A DNA stretch of 21,943 nucleotides from Prevotella sp. UBA2755. Its GTDB lineage: Bacteria > Bacteroidota > Bacteroidia > Bacteroidales > Bacteroidaceae. The notes beneath the pieces are model-generated. The model saw only the letters and a program-made list of their open reading frames with translations. It did not search any database and was not told the DNA's origin. Positions 1-7,951 of the stretch are shown piece by piece (within the stretch, counting starts at the first letter, position 1; the number at the start of each line of letters is the position of its first letter). The translations under genes were made by a program, and so were the position numbers. Location: contig DEJF01000027.1 in the NCBI GenBank assembly GCA_002353225.1, positions 1 through 21,943 of the forward strand. Reading direction: 5' to 3'.

Positions 1-42
1 CATGCTACTGGTGACGTGATTCTGACAGTGCAACAATCTCAA

Positions 43-216
43 AATCTCAAATCTCAAATCTCAGTTTCTAAAAATCGAAATGACCAAAAAAGCAGTATCA
101 ATATATTATTATATATATAATATATATATTATATATATAATAAATAAATATACGATCTTTTCACAAACAATGAGTGAAATTGCATTTTAGGAAACTGAGA
201 TTTGAGATTTGAGATT
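43..216. repeat. Nested inverted-repeat element (MITE-like or terminator-like)
   Basis: Two perfect 26-bp inverted arms lie at 43-68 and 191-216. Each arm is built mainly from the 7-bp unit TCTCAAA. Almost concentric with them is a perfect 38-bp A/T-only palindrome at 106-143. The right arm overlaps the last nine codons and stop of the minus-strand DHHW gene. A run of A at 84-91 would be a U tract in a leftward transcript, so the structure could end the acetylation operon. The layout (terminal inverted repeats, short AT-rich core, no ORF) also fits a small non-autonomous mobile element. I cannot separate these options here, and I see no clear target duplication. The rest of 1-186 holds nothing I recognise. 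Confidence 0.75.
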
Positions 217-1665
217 GAGACTTGTACTCATGGTGGATGTTGAGTCCCTGACGGGAGCCACCTTCTTAGGCTCCTTCTGCCTCACACTGTCGCCCTTCGC
301 CTTCGCAGGTTTGGCAGGATCGGTACCTGGGCGGTGCCACTGCTGATGGAGGAAGCGGAGGTAGGAGCCGTAGGTATGGCTGCTGTATGCCTTGAAGATA
401 TTGTTGGCAAACAGGATATCCGTGATCTTGTTCTCGGCGACATAGGCGATGATGTCCTTCGTGAAATAACGGGAGTCGATGACATGCACCTCCTCGAAGG
501 AGAAGAAGAGATAGCCTGGCAGCATATTCCCGAAACTGTCCTTGAGGATAATCACACGACGACCGTTATGGGTGGAGGTACGAACCTGTGTCAGTTTAGT
601 GTCACCACCCATCATCGTACAGTAGGCACCCCCATGTCCGTCCTTGAACTTAAAGAAGAAAGGAGCCGTGAAGGGCTTTCCCTCACCCGTCACCTGATAG
701 TTCTTATTAATATTATAGTTGATATAGGTAGTGGTATACTCCACGCCCTGTGGTACGTAATACACAAAATCCTCGGGAGCGTTCTTGATAGAGATATCCT
801 TCGAGTAGCCATACATACTGCCCACATAGCCATGCGTCACCCTGCGTTCGTAATGGGAGAGGTCCTTGAAGGGAACGCCTGCCACCCGGGCAAACTCCTG
901 TGCGGCATAATAGCCGCCAAGGGGTGACCAGTGATGGTCGGTACGCAGGTAGATATCCTCATTGGCATGTTTGCCAAGAGTGGTATACACATCGACTGGT
1001 TTCACACCGGGGTCGAGGTGTGCCACCACATTACGGATGGTGGGCAACTGCGGGTTGGTACGGCTCTTCGCCTTGTCGGGACAATAGAACTCGACGGCGG
1101 TTGGGATCACCATGCAATACACATTCACCTTGTCGCCAAACACCTCCTTATACTTATTAGCAGCCTGCGCATAGCCCACACAACCCTTCGGACCACCGCC
1201 ATACGCCATCAGGGCACGCACCTTGTCGCCTTTGCCGACAATGATAATACCCTTATTGGCTATCTTCGCGTTCTCATCGGCATTGATATGATTCTCGTAA
1301 TCGGCAATCGTCATGCTGTCGGGCTCCTCCTTCTTCCCCTCCTCTCCGTCCTCGTCACTGCCACCCTGTGGCGTGTCAGAGGCATGGAACGTCACATTAT
1401 CGTCAGAGGGAGCGATACCTATCAGGTCTTTGACCTGCATGCTGAGCGTCATGAACACATCACGGTAAGGCTCGCTGTCGCTGAACCACGTAGAGATATC
1501 ACTCGTGAACGAGCCGTCGGCAAGACGCTCCCATGAGAACTCCGGGAAGGTGGCAAGTTCTCGTTTCTCCAATTCCGACACTGTGCTCCGTGGAAAAGTG
1601 TCGAATACCACGGCAAAGGCGATGAAGACGAGGGCGATGACTGCGATATAGATATAGTGTTTCAT
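187..1665 (-). CDS. DHHW family protein, probable polysaccharide O-acetylation enzyme (long form)
   Basis: A 492-residue exported or membrane-anchored protein. Residues 4-22 form a hydrophobic N-terminal segment. Residues about 25-96 are an extra N-terminal region, followed by an acidic, low-complexity linker at about 97-117. The catalytic-type domain starts near residue 120. The family signature RTDHHW is at 241-246, and a second block LKDSFGN (373-379) carries the likely nucleophile Ser376. This matches the SGNH-like fold of AlgJ/AlgX-type enzymes that move acetyl groups onto polysaccharide in the periplasm. It is the last gene of the GDSL-MBOAT-DHHW-DHHW operon, 3 nt after its shorter paralogue. 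The last nine residues are encoded by an inverted repeat, so the native C-terminus may have been altered. The family is clear; the substrate is not visible. Confidence 0.85.
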   Translation of the reverse strand: MKHYIYIAVIALVFIAFAVVFDTFPRSTVSELEKRELATFPEFSWERLADGSFTSDISTWFSDSEPYRDVFMTLSMQVKDLIGIAPSDDNVTFHASDTPQGGSDEDGEEGKKEEPDSMTIADYENHINADENAKIANKGIIIVGKGDKVRALMAYGGGPKGCVGYAQAANKYKEVFGDKVNVYCMVIPTAVEFYCPDKAKSRTNPQLPTIRNVVAHLDPGVKPVDVYTTLGKHANEDIYLRTDHHWSPLGGYYAAQEFARVAGVPFKDLSHYERRVTHGYVGSMYGYSKDISIKNAPEDFVYYVPQGVEYTTTYINYNINKNYQVTGEGKPFTAPFFFKFKDGHGGAYCTMMGGDTKLTQVRTSTHNGRRVIILKDSFGNMLPGYLFFSFEEVHVIDSRYFTKDIIAYVAENKITDILFANNIFKAYSSHTYGSYLRFLHQQWHRPGTDPAKPAKAKGDSVRQKEPKKVAPVRDSTSTMSTSLNLKSQISVS

Positions 1666-1668
1666 GAC

Positions 1669-2664
1669 TTACTGCTCCAGATAACGGTTATAGGCTTGGT
1701 GGGTGACTGCCGCATAGGCATGTCCCGCATTATTGGCGAAGAGGATATCGGTGATGTCGTTCTTCTGCACATAATGTACGATATTCTTCGTGAAGTAACG
1801 GCAGTCTACCACATGGATCTCCTCGAAGGAGTGAAACAGGTAGGCAGGAATGGCATTGCCGTAACTGTCTTTCAGTATCAGCAGACGGCGTCCGTTACGG
1901 GTGGAGGTCTTCACCTTCGTGGTATTGGTATCCCCATGCATGAAGGTCATATAGGCGGCACTGCTGCCGTCCTCGTAAGTATAGAAGAAGTTACCCTCCT
2001 CAGGTTCTTTCTCGCTGACCACCTTACGGTTCTTACCCAACTGGTAGCGGATATATGTGGTGGTATAGTCGACATCCTTCGGCACGTAATACACGAAGTC
2101 CTCGGGAGCGTTCTTCACTGCCGCGTCACGGGAGAAGCGGTACATGGTCCCCACATAGTCATGGATGACATGCTTCTCGTAGGTCGACAGGTCGGCGAAA
2201 GGTACTCCGGCAAGGGTGGCAAACTGCTGGGCGGCATAGTAAGCGCCCAGGGGAGCCCAGTGGTGGTCGGTACGTGAGTAGATATCCTCAGAGGCATGCT
2301 CGTCCATCGTGTCAAAGAGGTCGATAGCCTTCACGGAGTCAGACAGTCTGCCATAGATATTACGGACGGTACTACGCTGGTCCTTGGTCCATCCCTTTGC
2401 CTCGTCAGGACAATAGATAGCGACGGCTGTCGGGATAATCATGCAATACACGTTGACGGCATCACCGAAGGTCTCCTTGTATCTGTTGACGGCATCAGCA
2501 TAGCCCTGTCCGCCATCTATCGTACCACGGAACGGCTCAAAGGCTCGCACATGCTCACCGCTACCCACGATGATGATCCCTGAGCGGGTCAGTCGGGCAT
2601 GCTCGGCAAAAACCATCAAAGAGCCCAACAAAAACAGTCCTCCTAAAAATATCTTTCTTCTCAT
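1669..2664 (-). CDS. DHHW family protein, probable polysaccharide O-acetylation enzyme (short form)
   Basis: A 331-residue protein with a signal peptide (hydrophobic core about residues 5-19). The mature part is almost entirely the catalytic-type domain. RTDHHWAPLG is at 131-140 and LKDSYGN at 264-270, with Ser267 the likely nucleophile. It aligns along its whole length with the C-terminal two thirds of the downstream 492-residue DHHW protein but lacks that protein's long N-terminal extension, so the two arose by tandem duplication. It starts 2 nt after the MBOAT stop, which suggests cotranscription and shared work. By analogy with AlgI plus AlgJ/AlgX, it would take acetyl groups brought across the membrane by the MBOAT protein and pass them to a polymer. 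The polymer is unknown. Confidence 0.85.
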   Translation of the reverse strand: MRRKIFLGGLFLLGSLMVFAEHARLTRSGIIIVGSGEHVRAFEPFRGTIDGGQGYADAVNRYKETFGDAVNVYCMIIPTAVAIYCPDEAKGWTKDQRSTVRNIYGRLSDSVKAIDLFDTMDEHASEDIYSRTDHHWAPLGAYYAAQQFATLAGVPFADLSTYEKHVIHDYVGTMYRFSRDAAVKNAPEDFVYYVPKDVDYTTTYIRYQLGKNRKVVSEKEPEEGNFFYTYEDGSSAAYMTFMHGDTNTTKVKTSTRNGRRLLILKDSYGNAIPAYLFHSFEEIHVVDCRYFTKNIVHYVQKNDITDILFANNAGHAYAAVTHQAYNRYLEQ

Positions 2665-2666
2665 AA

Positions 2667-4109
2667 TCAGAATCTAGTATAAATAAACGCATTATTCGTA
2701 GCACCCACCAACAGGGCGGTGCTGAGTATCAGGATGCCCACCGACAGGATGATGCGGGAGGCATAGACCACTGTCGTCTTAAAACCGTTGTCGCCTAACA
2801 GGCGGTCGGTCCACTCCCCTATCGTCGTACGTACCGGCAGACAGAAGAAGATAGCGACTATCCACAGCCAGAAGTTATCCAGCAAGGCACTCTCGTCGAC
2901 AAAGTCATAGAGGGAGGCGGTATTACCGAAGAACGCCTGGAAGAACACCACCATCTGGTCGAAGTTGTCGAAATAGAAGATTCCCCAGCCTGCGATGACC
3001 AGCAGCATACTATAGACATGCAGGACGACGGCAGGTATGCGGTCATGAACCTTCAGTAAGGTGTATTTCTCCAACATGACGATGATGCCGAAGTAGACAC
3101 CCCAGATGATGAAGTTCCAACTGGCACCATGCCACATACCCGTCAGGAACCACACCACGAGGATGTTCACAGCCTGATGGCAACGGTTGCCGCCCAAGGG
3201 GATATACACATAGTCGCGGAAGAAACTACCCAACGAGATATGCCATCTTCGCCAGAAGTCGGTGATGGAGTTACAGCAATACGGATGACGGAAGTTCTCG
3301 TTGAAATGGAATCCCATACAGCGTCCCAGTCCTATTGCCATGTCGGAATAACCCGAGAAGTCGAAATAGATCTGCAGGGTGAAGGCGACGATACCGATCC
3401 ATGCGCCAGCCATTGTCAGTGAGTTAAGCCCACCCACCAGGAACTGGTCGGAGATCTCCGACAGTTGGTTGGCGATAATCACTTTCTTTCCCAGTCCGAT
3501 GAGGAAGCGATAAAGACCGTCCGAGAAGTCGGCGGCATTCACATGACGGTGGTGTATCTCGTCAGCCACCGTCCCATAGCGGACGATAGGTCCTGCGATG
3601 AGTTGCGGGAACATGGAGATATACAGTAGCAGGTCGGGGAACCGGCGCTGCACCGGTGACTCCCTGCGATAGACATCTATCAGATAGGATATCGACTGGA
3701 AGGTATAGAAACTGATACCTATCGGCAGGGCGATAGTCGGTTGTGCCACCTCGATACCTATGTCACACAGACACTGGGCGAGGAAGCCCAGGTACTTGAA
3801 CGTGCCGATGATACAGATGTTGAGTATCAAACCGATTACCAATACGGCTTTCCGATGTTTGTCCGAACGGTCGATACCCAGTCCCACCAGGTAGTTCACC
3901 AACACACAGAAGAGCATCAGGAACACATAGACGGGCTCTCCCCAGGCATAGAAGATCAGGGAGAAACATACCAGTATGAGGTTCTTCGCACGATTGCTCC
4001 GCACACCCTCTGACGACAGCCACTTACGGTCTACCCATGTGGCTAACAGATAGCACAGCAGGAATGCCGGGAGGAAGACGAAGAGAAAAAACAAATCTGA
4101 GAATACCAT
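2667..4109 (-). CDS. MBOAT family membrane-bound O-acyltransferase (AlgI/DltB/PatA-like)
   Basis: A 480-residue polytopic membrane protein with many hydrophobic segments from the N-terminus onward. The MBOAT signatures are intact: DFWRRWHISLGSFFRDY around residues 284-300, with His290, and MWHGASWNFIIWG at 325-337, with the conserved His327. IPLGGNR at 303-309 is also typical. AlgI-like proteins take acetyl groups from a cytoplasmic donor and present them on the outer face of the inner membrane to SGNH-type partner enzymes. Here the partners are probably the two DHHW proteins downstream (2-nt gap) and the GDSL protein upstream (9-nt gap). The length fits bacterial MBOAT proteins. I assign no symbol because the polymer could be an exopolysaccharide, a capsule or peptidoglycan. 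Confidence 0.92.
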   Translation of the reverse strand: MVFSDLFFLFVFLPAFLLCYLLATWVDRKWLSSEGVRSNRAKNLILVCFSLIFYAWGEPVYVFLMLFCVLVNYLVGLGIDRSDKHRKAVLVIGLILNICIIGTFKYLGFLAQCLCDIGIEVAQPTIALPIGISFYTFQSISYLIDVYRRESPVQRRFPDLLLYISMFPQLIAGPIVRYGTVADEIHHRHVNAADFSDGLYRFLIGLGKKVIIANQLSEISDQFLVGGLNSLTMAGAWIGIVAFTLQIYFDFSGYSDMAIGLGRCMGFHFNENFRHPYCCNSITDFWRRWHISLGSFFRDYVYIPLGGNRCHQAVNILVVWFLTGMWHGASWNFIIWGVYFGIIVMLEKYTLLKVHDRIPAVVLHVYSMLLVIAGWGIFYFDNFDQMVVFFQAFFGNTASLYDFVDESALLDNFWLWIVAIFFCLPVRTTIGEWTDRLLGDNGFKTTVVYASRIILSVGILILSTALLVGATNNAFIYTRF

Positions 4110-4118
4110 GTCGTTATC

Positions 4119-4916
4119 TTATTGTTGCAGCAACTTCTGCACTTGTCCGTAAATATAACGTCCTAACACCTTAGCGCCCTTCACGGTGGTATGCACCCCG
4201 TCCTTGGAGTATCCCACACGTATCATGTCAGGACCATAGAACACCTTATACTCCTTATCCACAGAGATTGTCTGGAGTTTCAGTTCCTCTGCGCATCCTT
4301 GTATCATACTGCCCACATAATGCTGCATGTCCAAGTCGGTCTTACTGTTCTGCGGAGGGGTTATCAGGATGATACGAGCCTCGGGGTATGCCTCTTTCAG
4401 CATCTCCCCGTCGTAACACACGCACTGAGCCAGTTTGGTTAACTCCGAGGGTTTGTAAAACAGGATACTATTGACGGGGGGTCTATAGATATCGGAAGCC
4501 CTTAGTTTAAGACAGTCCGGTCGCTGGTCCATAAACCACAGGTCGTTGGTGCCCGCCATGATGAGGATCAGGTCAGGTTTCGGTTGTCTGCCAGCCTCCA
4601 CGTCCTCCTTCAGACGGTTGATCTGGTTATATATCACATTATTGTCACCAATGACACCAATATTCTCCTTCGTGTCATAGACAGTGTTCGGGGTATGTGT
4701 CCATGTCGCTCCACTACGGGCATAACTGCGACACGACTTGGGCTTTGCCATGTCCTTGAACCATTTGTTCCATCCCTGAGGCTTGTCACAGGCATCACCC
4801 CCTATGAAGGTGTTGGAGTCGCCCAGTAAGACAACATGGTAAGGCAACTGTGCCTGTATCGCTCCGCACAGCCACAAGCCCCATAAAATCAGCAATCCTA
4901 TTCTTTTCATTATCAT
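4119..4916 (-). CDS. Secreted GDSL/SGNH-family esterase or acetyltransferase
   Basis: A 265-residue protein with a signal peptide (hydrophobic core about residues 7-19, probable cut near AQA-Q). The SGNH blocks are in order: GDSN at 32-35 with nucleophile Ser34, the conserved glycine in ARSGA (66-70), AGTND at 121-125 with Asn124, and KDGVH at 238-242 giving the Asp239/His242 pair. Such enzymes remove acyl groups or, like PatB, add acetyl to cell-wall sugars. It is the first gene of the MBOAT-DHHW-DHHW operon and has its own -7 element at 4946-4953. Two starts are close together (4916 and 4910); the second, MKR..., looks equally good. Whether it adds or removes acetyl cannot be told from sequence. 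Confidence 0.87.
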   Translation of the reverse strand: MIMKRIGLLILWGLWLCGAIQAQLPYHVVLLGDSNTFIGGDACDKPQGWNKWFKDMAKPKSCRSYARSGATWTHTPNTVYDTKENIGVIGDNNVIYNQINRLKEDVEAGRQPKPDLILIMAGTNDLWFMDQRPDCLKLRASDIYRPPVNSILFYKPSELTKLAQCVCYDGEMLKEAYPEARIILITPPQNSKTDLDMQHYVGSMIQGCAEELKLQTISVDKEYKVFYGPDMIRVGYSKDGVHTTVKGAKVLGRYIYGQVQKLLQQ

Positions 4917-4945
4917 GAAAATACCTTTTTACGCTATTTCGGCTG

Positions 4946-4953
4946 CAAAGGTA
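4946..4953 (-). promoter_or_regulatory. -7 promoter element (TACCTTTG) for the GDSL-MBOAT-DHHW operon
   Basis: An exact match to the Bacteroidetes -7 consensus TAnnTTTG lies on the minus strand about 30 nt before the GDSL start, in the 76-bp gap after the upstream esterase. No clear -33 TTTG is present at the usual spacing. It implies that the acetylation genes are transcribed separately from the rlpA operon. Confidence 0.6.
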
Positions 4954-4992
4954 ATAATAATAATTGATATTCAGATAAATAGCCTCAGAAAA

Positions 4993-5814
4993 TTATCGCT
5001 CATTATCCAGTTCCCGCTCCAACTGGTCGGTACGATGCTGGAATTCCCGATAGGCGTTGGAGAGATCGCTCTTCGTGATGTCAATCGTAGTATCCACAGG
5101 ACGCCACGGGTCTCTCAGCGTGTGCTGGAACAACCACTCGTAAGTCTTGCTGGTATAGAAATAACGAGCCAGGGCACCGTGGGAGGCACCCGGCAACCAG
5201 TCGTAACGCAGACGGCTGGTGATACCCAGCACTTTCATACCATCGACCACCTTCTGCGACTCATGGACAGAAACAGCACGGTCGGCAGTACCGTGGACGA
5301 TCCACAAGGGCAGTTCACCCAGTCCGCGATAGTCTTTCAGCGTACTGCCGCCACAAAGGGCTATTGCCGCCGCTATCTTATCGGGATAAGTACCTGCGAA
5401 GTCGAGTGTCCCATAGCCGCCGAGACTCATGCCCAGAACATAGACACGTGACTCATCGAAGACATAATGCTGTTTCATCCATTCCAGAATCTCATTGAGT
5501 TTATGAGGATTCCACGACCCGCCGGGGTTCTGCGGAGCGACGATCAAGGCAGGTATCATTAGTCCCATCTTCGCCGCGTCGATAGAGCCATAGCGCAGCA
5601 CACGGTTCAGGTCGCGCCCACAGAGACTGGCACCATGGAGGAAGAAGATCAGCGGAGTGGACTCTTGGGTATAGTAATACTCCTCTGGGGTATATACCCA
5701 GAAGTTATAGTTGCCCTTGATAACTCCTCGCTTTGCCGACAGCAGGTCGTACTGGGCGAAAGAGGGGAGGTGTATAATTGATGTAAAAAGTATTAACAGG
5801 AGTATCTTTTTCAT
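4993..5814 (-). CDS. Secreted alpha/beta-hydrolase (esterase), paralogue 1
   Basis: A 273-residue protein with a signal peptide (MKKILLLILFTSI, probable cut after SFA at residue 20). The alpha/beta-hydrolase triad is readable: GMSLGGYG with Ser130, HGTAD with Asp178, and ASHG with His212. HGAS at 60-63 supplies the oxyanion region. This resembles phospholipase/carboxylesterase and feruloyl- or acetyl-esterase-like families of the envelope. Its start codon overlaps the stop of the propeller gene (ATGA), so it is translationally coupled as the third gene of the rlpA operon. More than half its residues match, by eye, a second hydrolase encoded at 7952-8761. The natural ester substrate is unknown; the acetylation genes just downstream make an acetylated polymer one possibility. 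Confidence 0.87.
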   Translation of the reverse strand: MKKILLLILFTSIIHLPSFAQYDLLSAKRGVIKGNYNFWVYTPEEYYYTQESTPLIFFLHGASLCGRDLNRVLRYGSIDAAKMGLMIPALIVAPQNPGGSWNPHKLNEILEWMKQHYVFDESRVYVLGMSLGGYGTLDFAGTYPDKIAAAIALCGGSTLKDYRGLGELPLWIVHGTADRAVSVHESQKVVDGMKVLGITSRLRYDWLPGASHGALARYFYTSKTYEWLFQHTLRDPWRPVDTTIDITKSDLSNAYREFQHRTDQLERELDNER

Positions 5815-7373
5815 TGGATGACGAATTTATAGATTTTATTACCCCGACAGCCTACCACTGCCGTATTACCAATCGCGATGGGCGACGACTCGAAGTTAGA
5901 GCCCACCACTTTCTTACATACCACCTCGCCCGTCTTGCCACGGATGATGCGGATAATACCAGAGGCATCGCCTGCGAAGATGAACAACTCGTTCTTCTCG
6001 TTATAGAACGGGATGGGTGACGACCATGCGAACTGTCCATAGGGAACGGTATAGCGGATCTGTCCGTCTTTCGTGCTGAAGGCTGTCAACTCACCACCCG
6101 ACTTCCCGGCACCATTTCGGCACATATTGGCGAAGATGAGGTCTTTGCAGTCACCATCACCCATCAGCGGACTGGCATACATCCCACCATCGAGGGTCTT
6201 CCCCGGCAGGTTGATGCGCCGACAGGGAATCTGCTGTTCCCATACCAGCGAGCCGTCCAGTCCGTTAAGTTTGATGAAATGGCTGACACCCGCCTCACCT
6301 TGTTTGTCGACCTCACAGGCGGTATAGAGATAAGGGATGCCGTTCTCCTCCCTGCACACCATTGTGCCGTCGGAGTCGTCATGGTTGTCATAGTGCCATA
6401 CAGGGCGCATCGTATTCAGGTTGATACAGATGACATTCCCCCTATTATCAGAGAATGCCCCATAGTTACGGTAGACACACAGGCTCGACTCGATGCCCGG
6501 TGCCATACCCTTCACCCGATAGCGCATCACACTGACCCTGCGAAGAGCCCCTTGGCTGCGCTCGTATTTATACACGCCACCATTCTCACCACACCAGAAC
6601 AGGTAGCCACCAGCCACGATGGCATTGGAGTCGAAGGCATTCCACCCTCGCCATGCCTTCGGGTCAGGACCGAAGAAGAAGGTGCGCTCATGTTTCAACA
6701 GGTCGAAAGCCTGACAGCCGAAGGGTCCTGCCTGCCGAGGTACTCCCTGTCCTACATATAAATTATAGTATTCGGGGTCAAGAGACACCGTTCCCTTCAC
6801 CACATTCCCCAAGTCGAGCGGCTCACGGGAAGCCTTCCCCGTCTGATAATTGATAAAATAGCCCTTGCCACAGAGCGAGCCCACAATAATCTCCTCGTTG
6901 CCGAAATCAGCAGTCAGACCAGGTGAAGACTTCCTGAACTGCGCAGCCTGCTGGTCTGTCCAATGTATATACAGTGGTTGCCCTGTCCATCCAGAGCCGC
7001 CGCCCCATGTCCCGAAACGCGTATGGGTAGTGTCATAGGCAGTAGAAAACTCCCAGGCGATGATAACGGTATCAGGTGTGCCTTTCACCCTGCCTCCGAA
7101 ACTGGCGTCCCGGTGCAGGTTCTTACGGAAGGCGAAGATACCATTCGCCTTCTCGTAGCGGTCGTCTAAGTCTTTGAGGTCGGCAGGAAGAGAGTCCCCA
7201 TGATCCACGACAAAATCCACATTCTTCACAGAAGCGTAGGAAGTGTCAGGATAGAATAGTTGTGCTATGGGGACCTCTGTCTCTGTCGAGTCGGCAGTCT
7301 CTGCGACAGGTGTCTTCTGCCCTGTGCATCCTACGATGAGGATACTGGCGACAATGATATGTAATTTACTCAT
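5811..7373 (-). CDS. Lipoprotein with PQQ-like beta-propeller repeats
   Basis: A 520-residue lipoprotein with a short signal ending in the lipobox IVGC at 13-16, so Cys16 would be lipidated. The mature part has recurring blades of the PQQ-like/quinoprotein type, such as LNGLDGSLVWEQQI, FSTKDGQIRYTVP and IRGKTGEVVCKKV, in which a DG or TG turn is followed by a hydrophobic strand. Residues 17-60 are a loose linker. I see no catalytic motif, so a scaffold or binding role in the envelope, as in BamB-like propellers, is more likely than PQQ-dependent oxidation. Its start overlaps the rlpA stop by 4 bp and its stop overlaps the esterase start by 4 bp, so the three products are probably made together. 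Confidence 0.83.
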   Translation of the reverse strand: MSKLHIIVASILIVGCTGQKTPVAETADSTETEVPIAQLFYPDTSYASVKNVDFVVDHGDSLPADLKDLDDRYEKANGIFAFRKNLHRDASFGGRVKGTPDTVIIAWEFSTAYDTTHTRFGTWGGGSGWTGQPLYIHWTDQQAAQFRKSSPGLTADFGNEEIIVGSLCGKGYFINYQTGKASREPLDLGNVVKGTVSLDPEYYNLYVGQGVPRQAGPFGCQAFDLLKHERTFFFGPDPKAWRGWNAFDSNAIVAGGYLFWCGENGGVYKYERSQGALRRVSVMRYRVKGMAPGIESSLCVYRNYGAFSDNRGNVICINLNTMRPVWHYDNHDDSDGTMVCREENGIPYLYTACEVDKQGEAGVSHFIKLNGLDGSLVWEQQIPCRRINLPGKTLDGGMYASPLMGDGDCKDLIFANMCRNGAGKSGGELTAFSTKDGQIRYTVPYGQFAWSSPIPFYNEKNELFIFAGDASGIIRIIRGKTGEVVCKKVVGSNFESSPIAIGNTAVVGCRGNKIYKFVIQ

Positions 7374-7858
7374 TTTTGCTTAAATTTCTCTCCCACCACG
7401 ACGGAGTCCTGCCACTGCGGTATGATAGACTCTCCCGTGGTTGTTTCTATCTCTATCTCCGGAAGATCGATATCCTCTGGTTTATAAGGCACCTCCGTCG
7501 GCGGCTTGTAGACAGACACCTCCACGACAGCGACACCTTGTGACAGAATCCCTAACTCACGAGCCGCACGGATGGAGAGGTCGATGATACGTCCGTTGAC
7601 GTATGGGCCACGGTCTATCACCTTCACCACTACCTCCTTGCCGTTTGCCGGATTCACCACTTTGAGCAGCGTTCCGAACTTATGCGTCTTATGGGCACAT
7701 ACCAGACTGTCGTTATACAAGCGTTCCCCACTTGCCGTCTTATGTCCGTTCATCCGTTTGGCATAGAAAGTCGCCTTTCCCCGTTGCTGGGCAAAGCCAT
7801 CCGCCTGTAGGGTCAATAGTAGTGCCAGTATCAGTAATAATCGGTAAATCATAGGCAT
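7370..7858 (-). CDS. rlpA: Septal ring lytic transglycosylase RlpA-family protein
   Basis: A 162-residue secreted protein: signal peptide (about residues 1-23), then a double-psi beta-barrel domain at about 27-111. RlpA hallmarks are GKATFYA (27-33), KTASGERL (40-47), CAHKTHKFGT (54-63) and VIDRGPYVNGRIIDLS (80-95), including the acidic residue of DRGP (Asp82). RlpA proteins cut glycan strands lacking stem peptides or act in cell separation and envelope maintenance. No SPOR domain is present. The reading frame is open up to an ATG at 7900, but the -7 element at 7878-7885 lies downstream of that codon, so I place the start at 7858. It heads an operon with the propeller lipoprotein and an esterase. 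Confidence 0.88.
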   Translation of the reverse strand: MPMIYRLLLILALLLTLQADGFAQQRGKATFYAKRMNGHKTASGERLYNDSLVCAHKTHKFGTLLKVVNPANGKEVVVKVIDRGPYVNGRIIDLSIRAARELGILSQGVAVVEVSVYKPPTEVPYKPEDIDLPEIEIETTTGESIIPQWQDSVVVGEKFKQK

Positions 7859-7877
7859 TTTGATTGCTACAACACGG

Positions 7878-7885
7878 CAAAGGTA
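7878..7885 (-). promoter_or_regulatory. -7 promoter element (TACCTTTG) for the rlpA operon
   Basis: An exact TAnnTTTG match on the minus strand, ending 19 nt before the chosen rlpA start. A TTTG occurs 12 nt upstream of it, which is closer than the usual -33 box. The element decides the rlpA start, because transcription from it would begin after the in-frame ATG at 7900. Confidence 0.6.
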
Positions 7886-7951
7886 CACAATTTCCGGCAA
7901 ATAACCTTGATATTTAGCAACTTAACACGATTGTTAGCATATTTTCAGTAT

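Noticed and set aside
334..1536. Several plus-strand open frames opposite the DHHW gene
   Set aside because: They mirror the minus-strand gene, lack recognisable domains and signals, and the minus frame carries clear family motifs.
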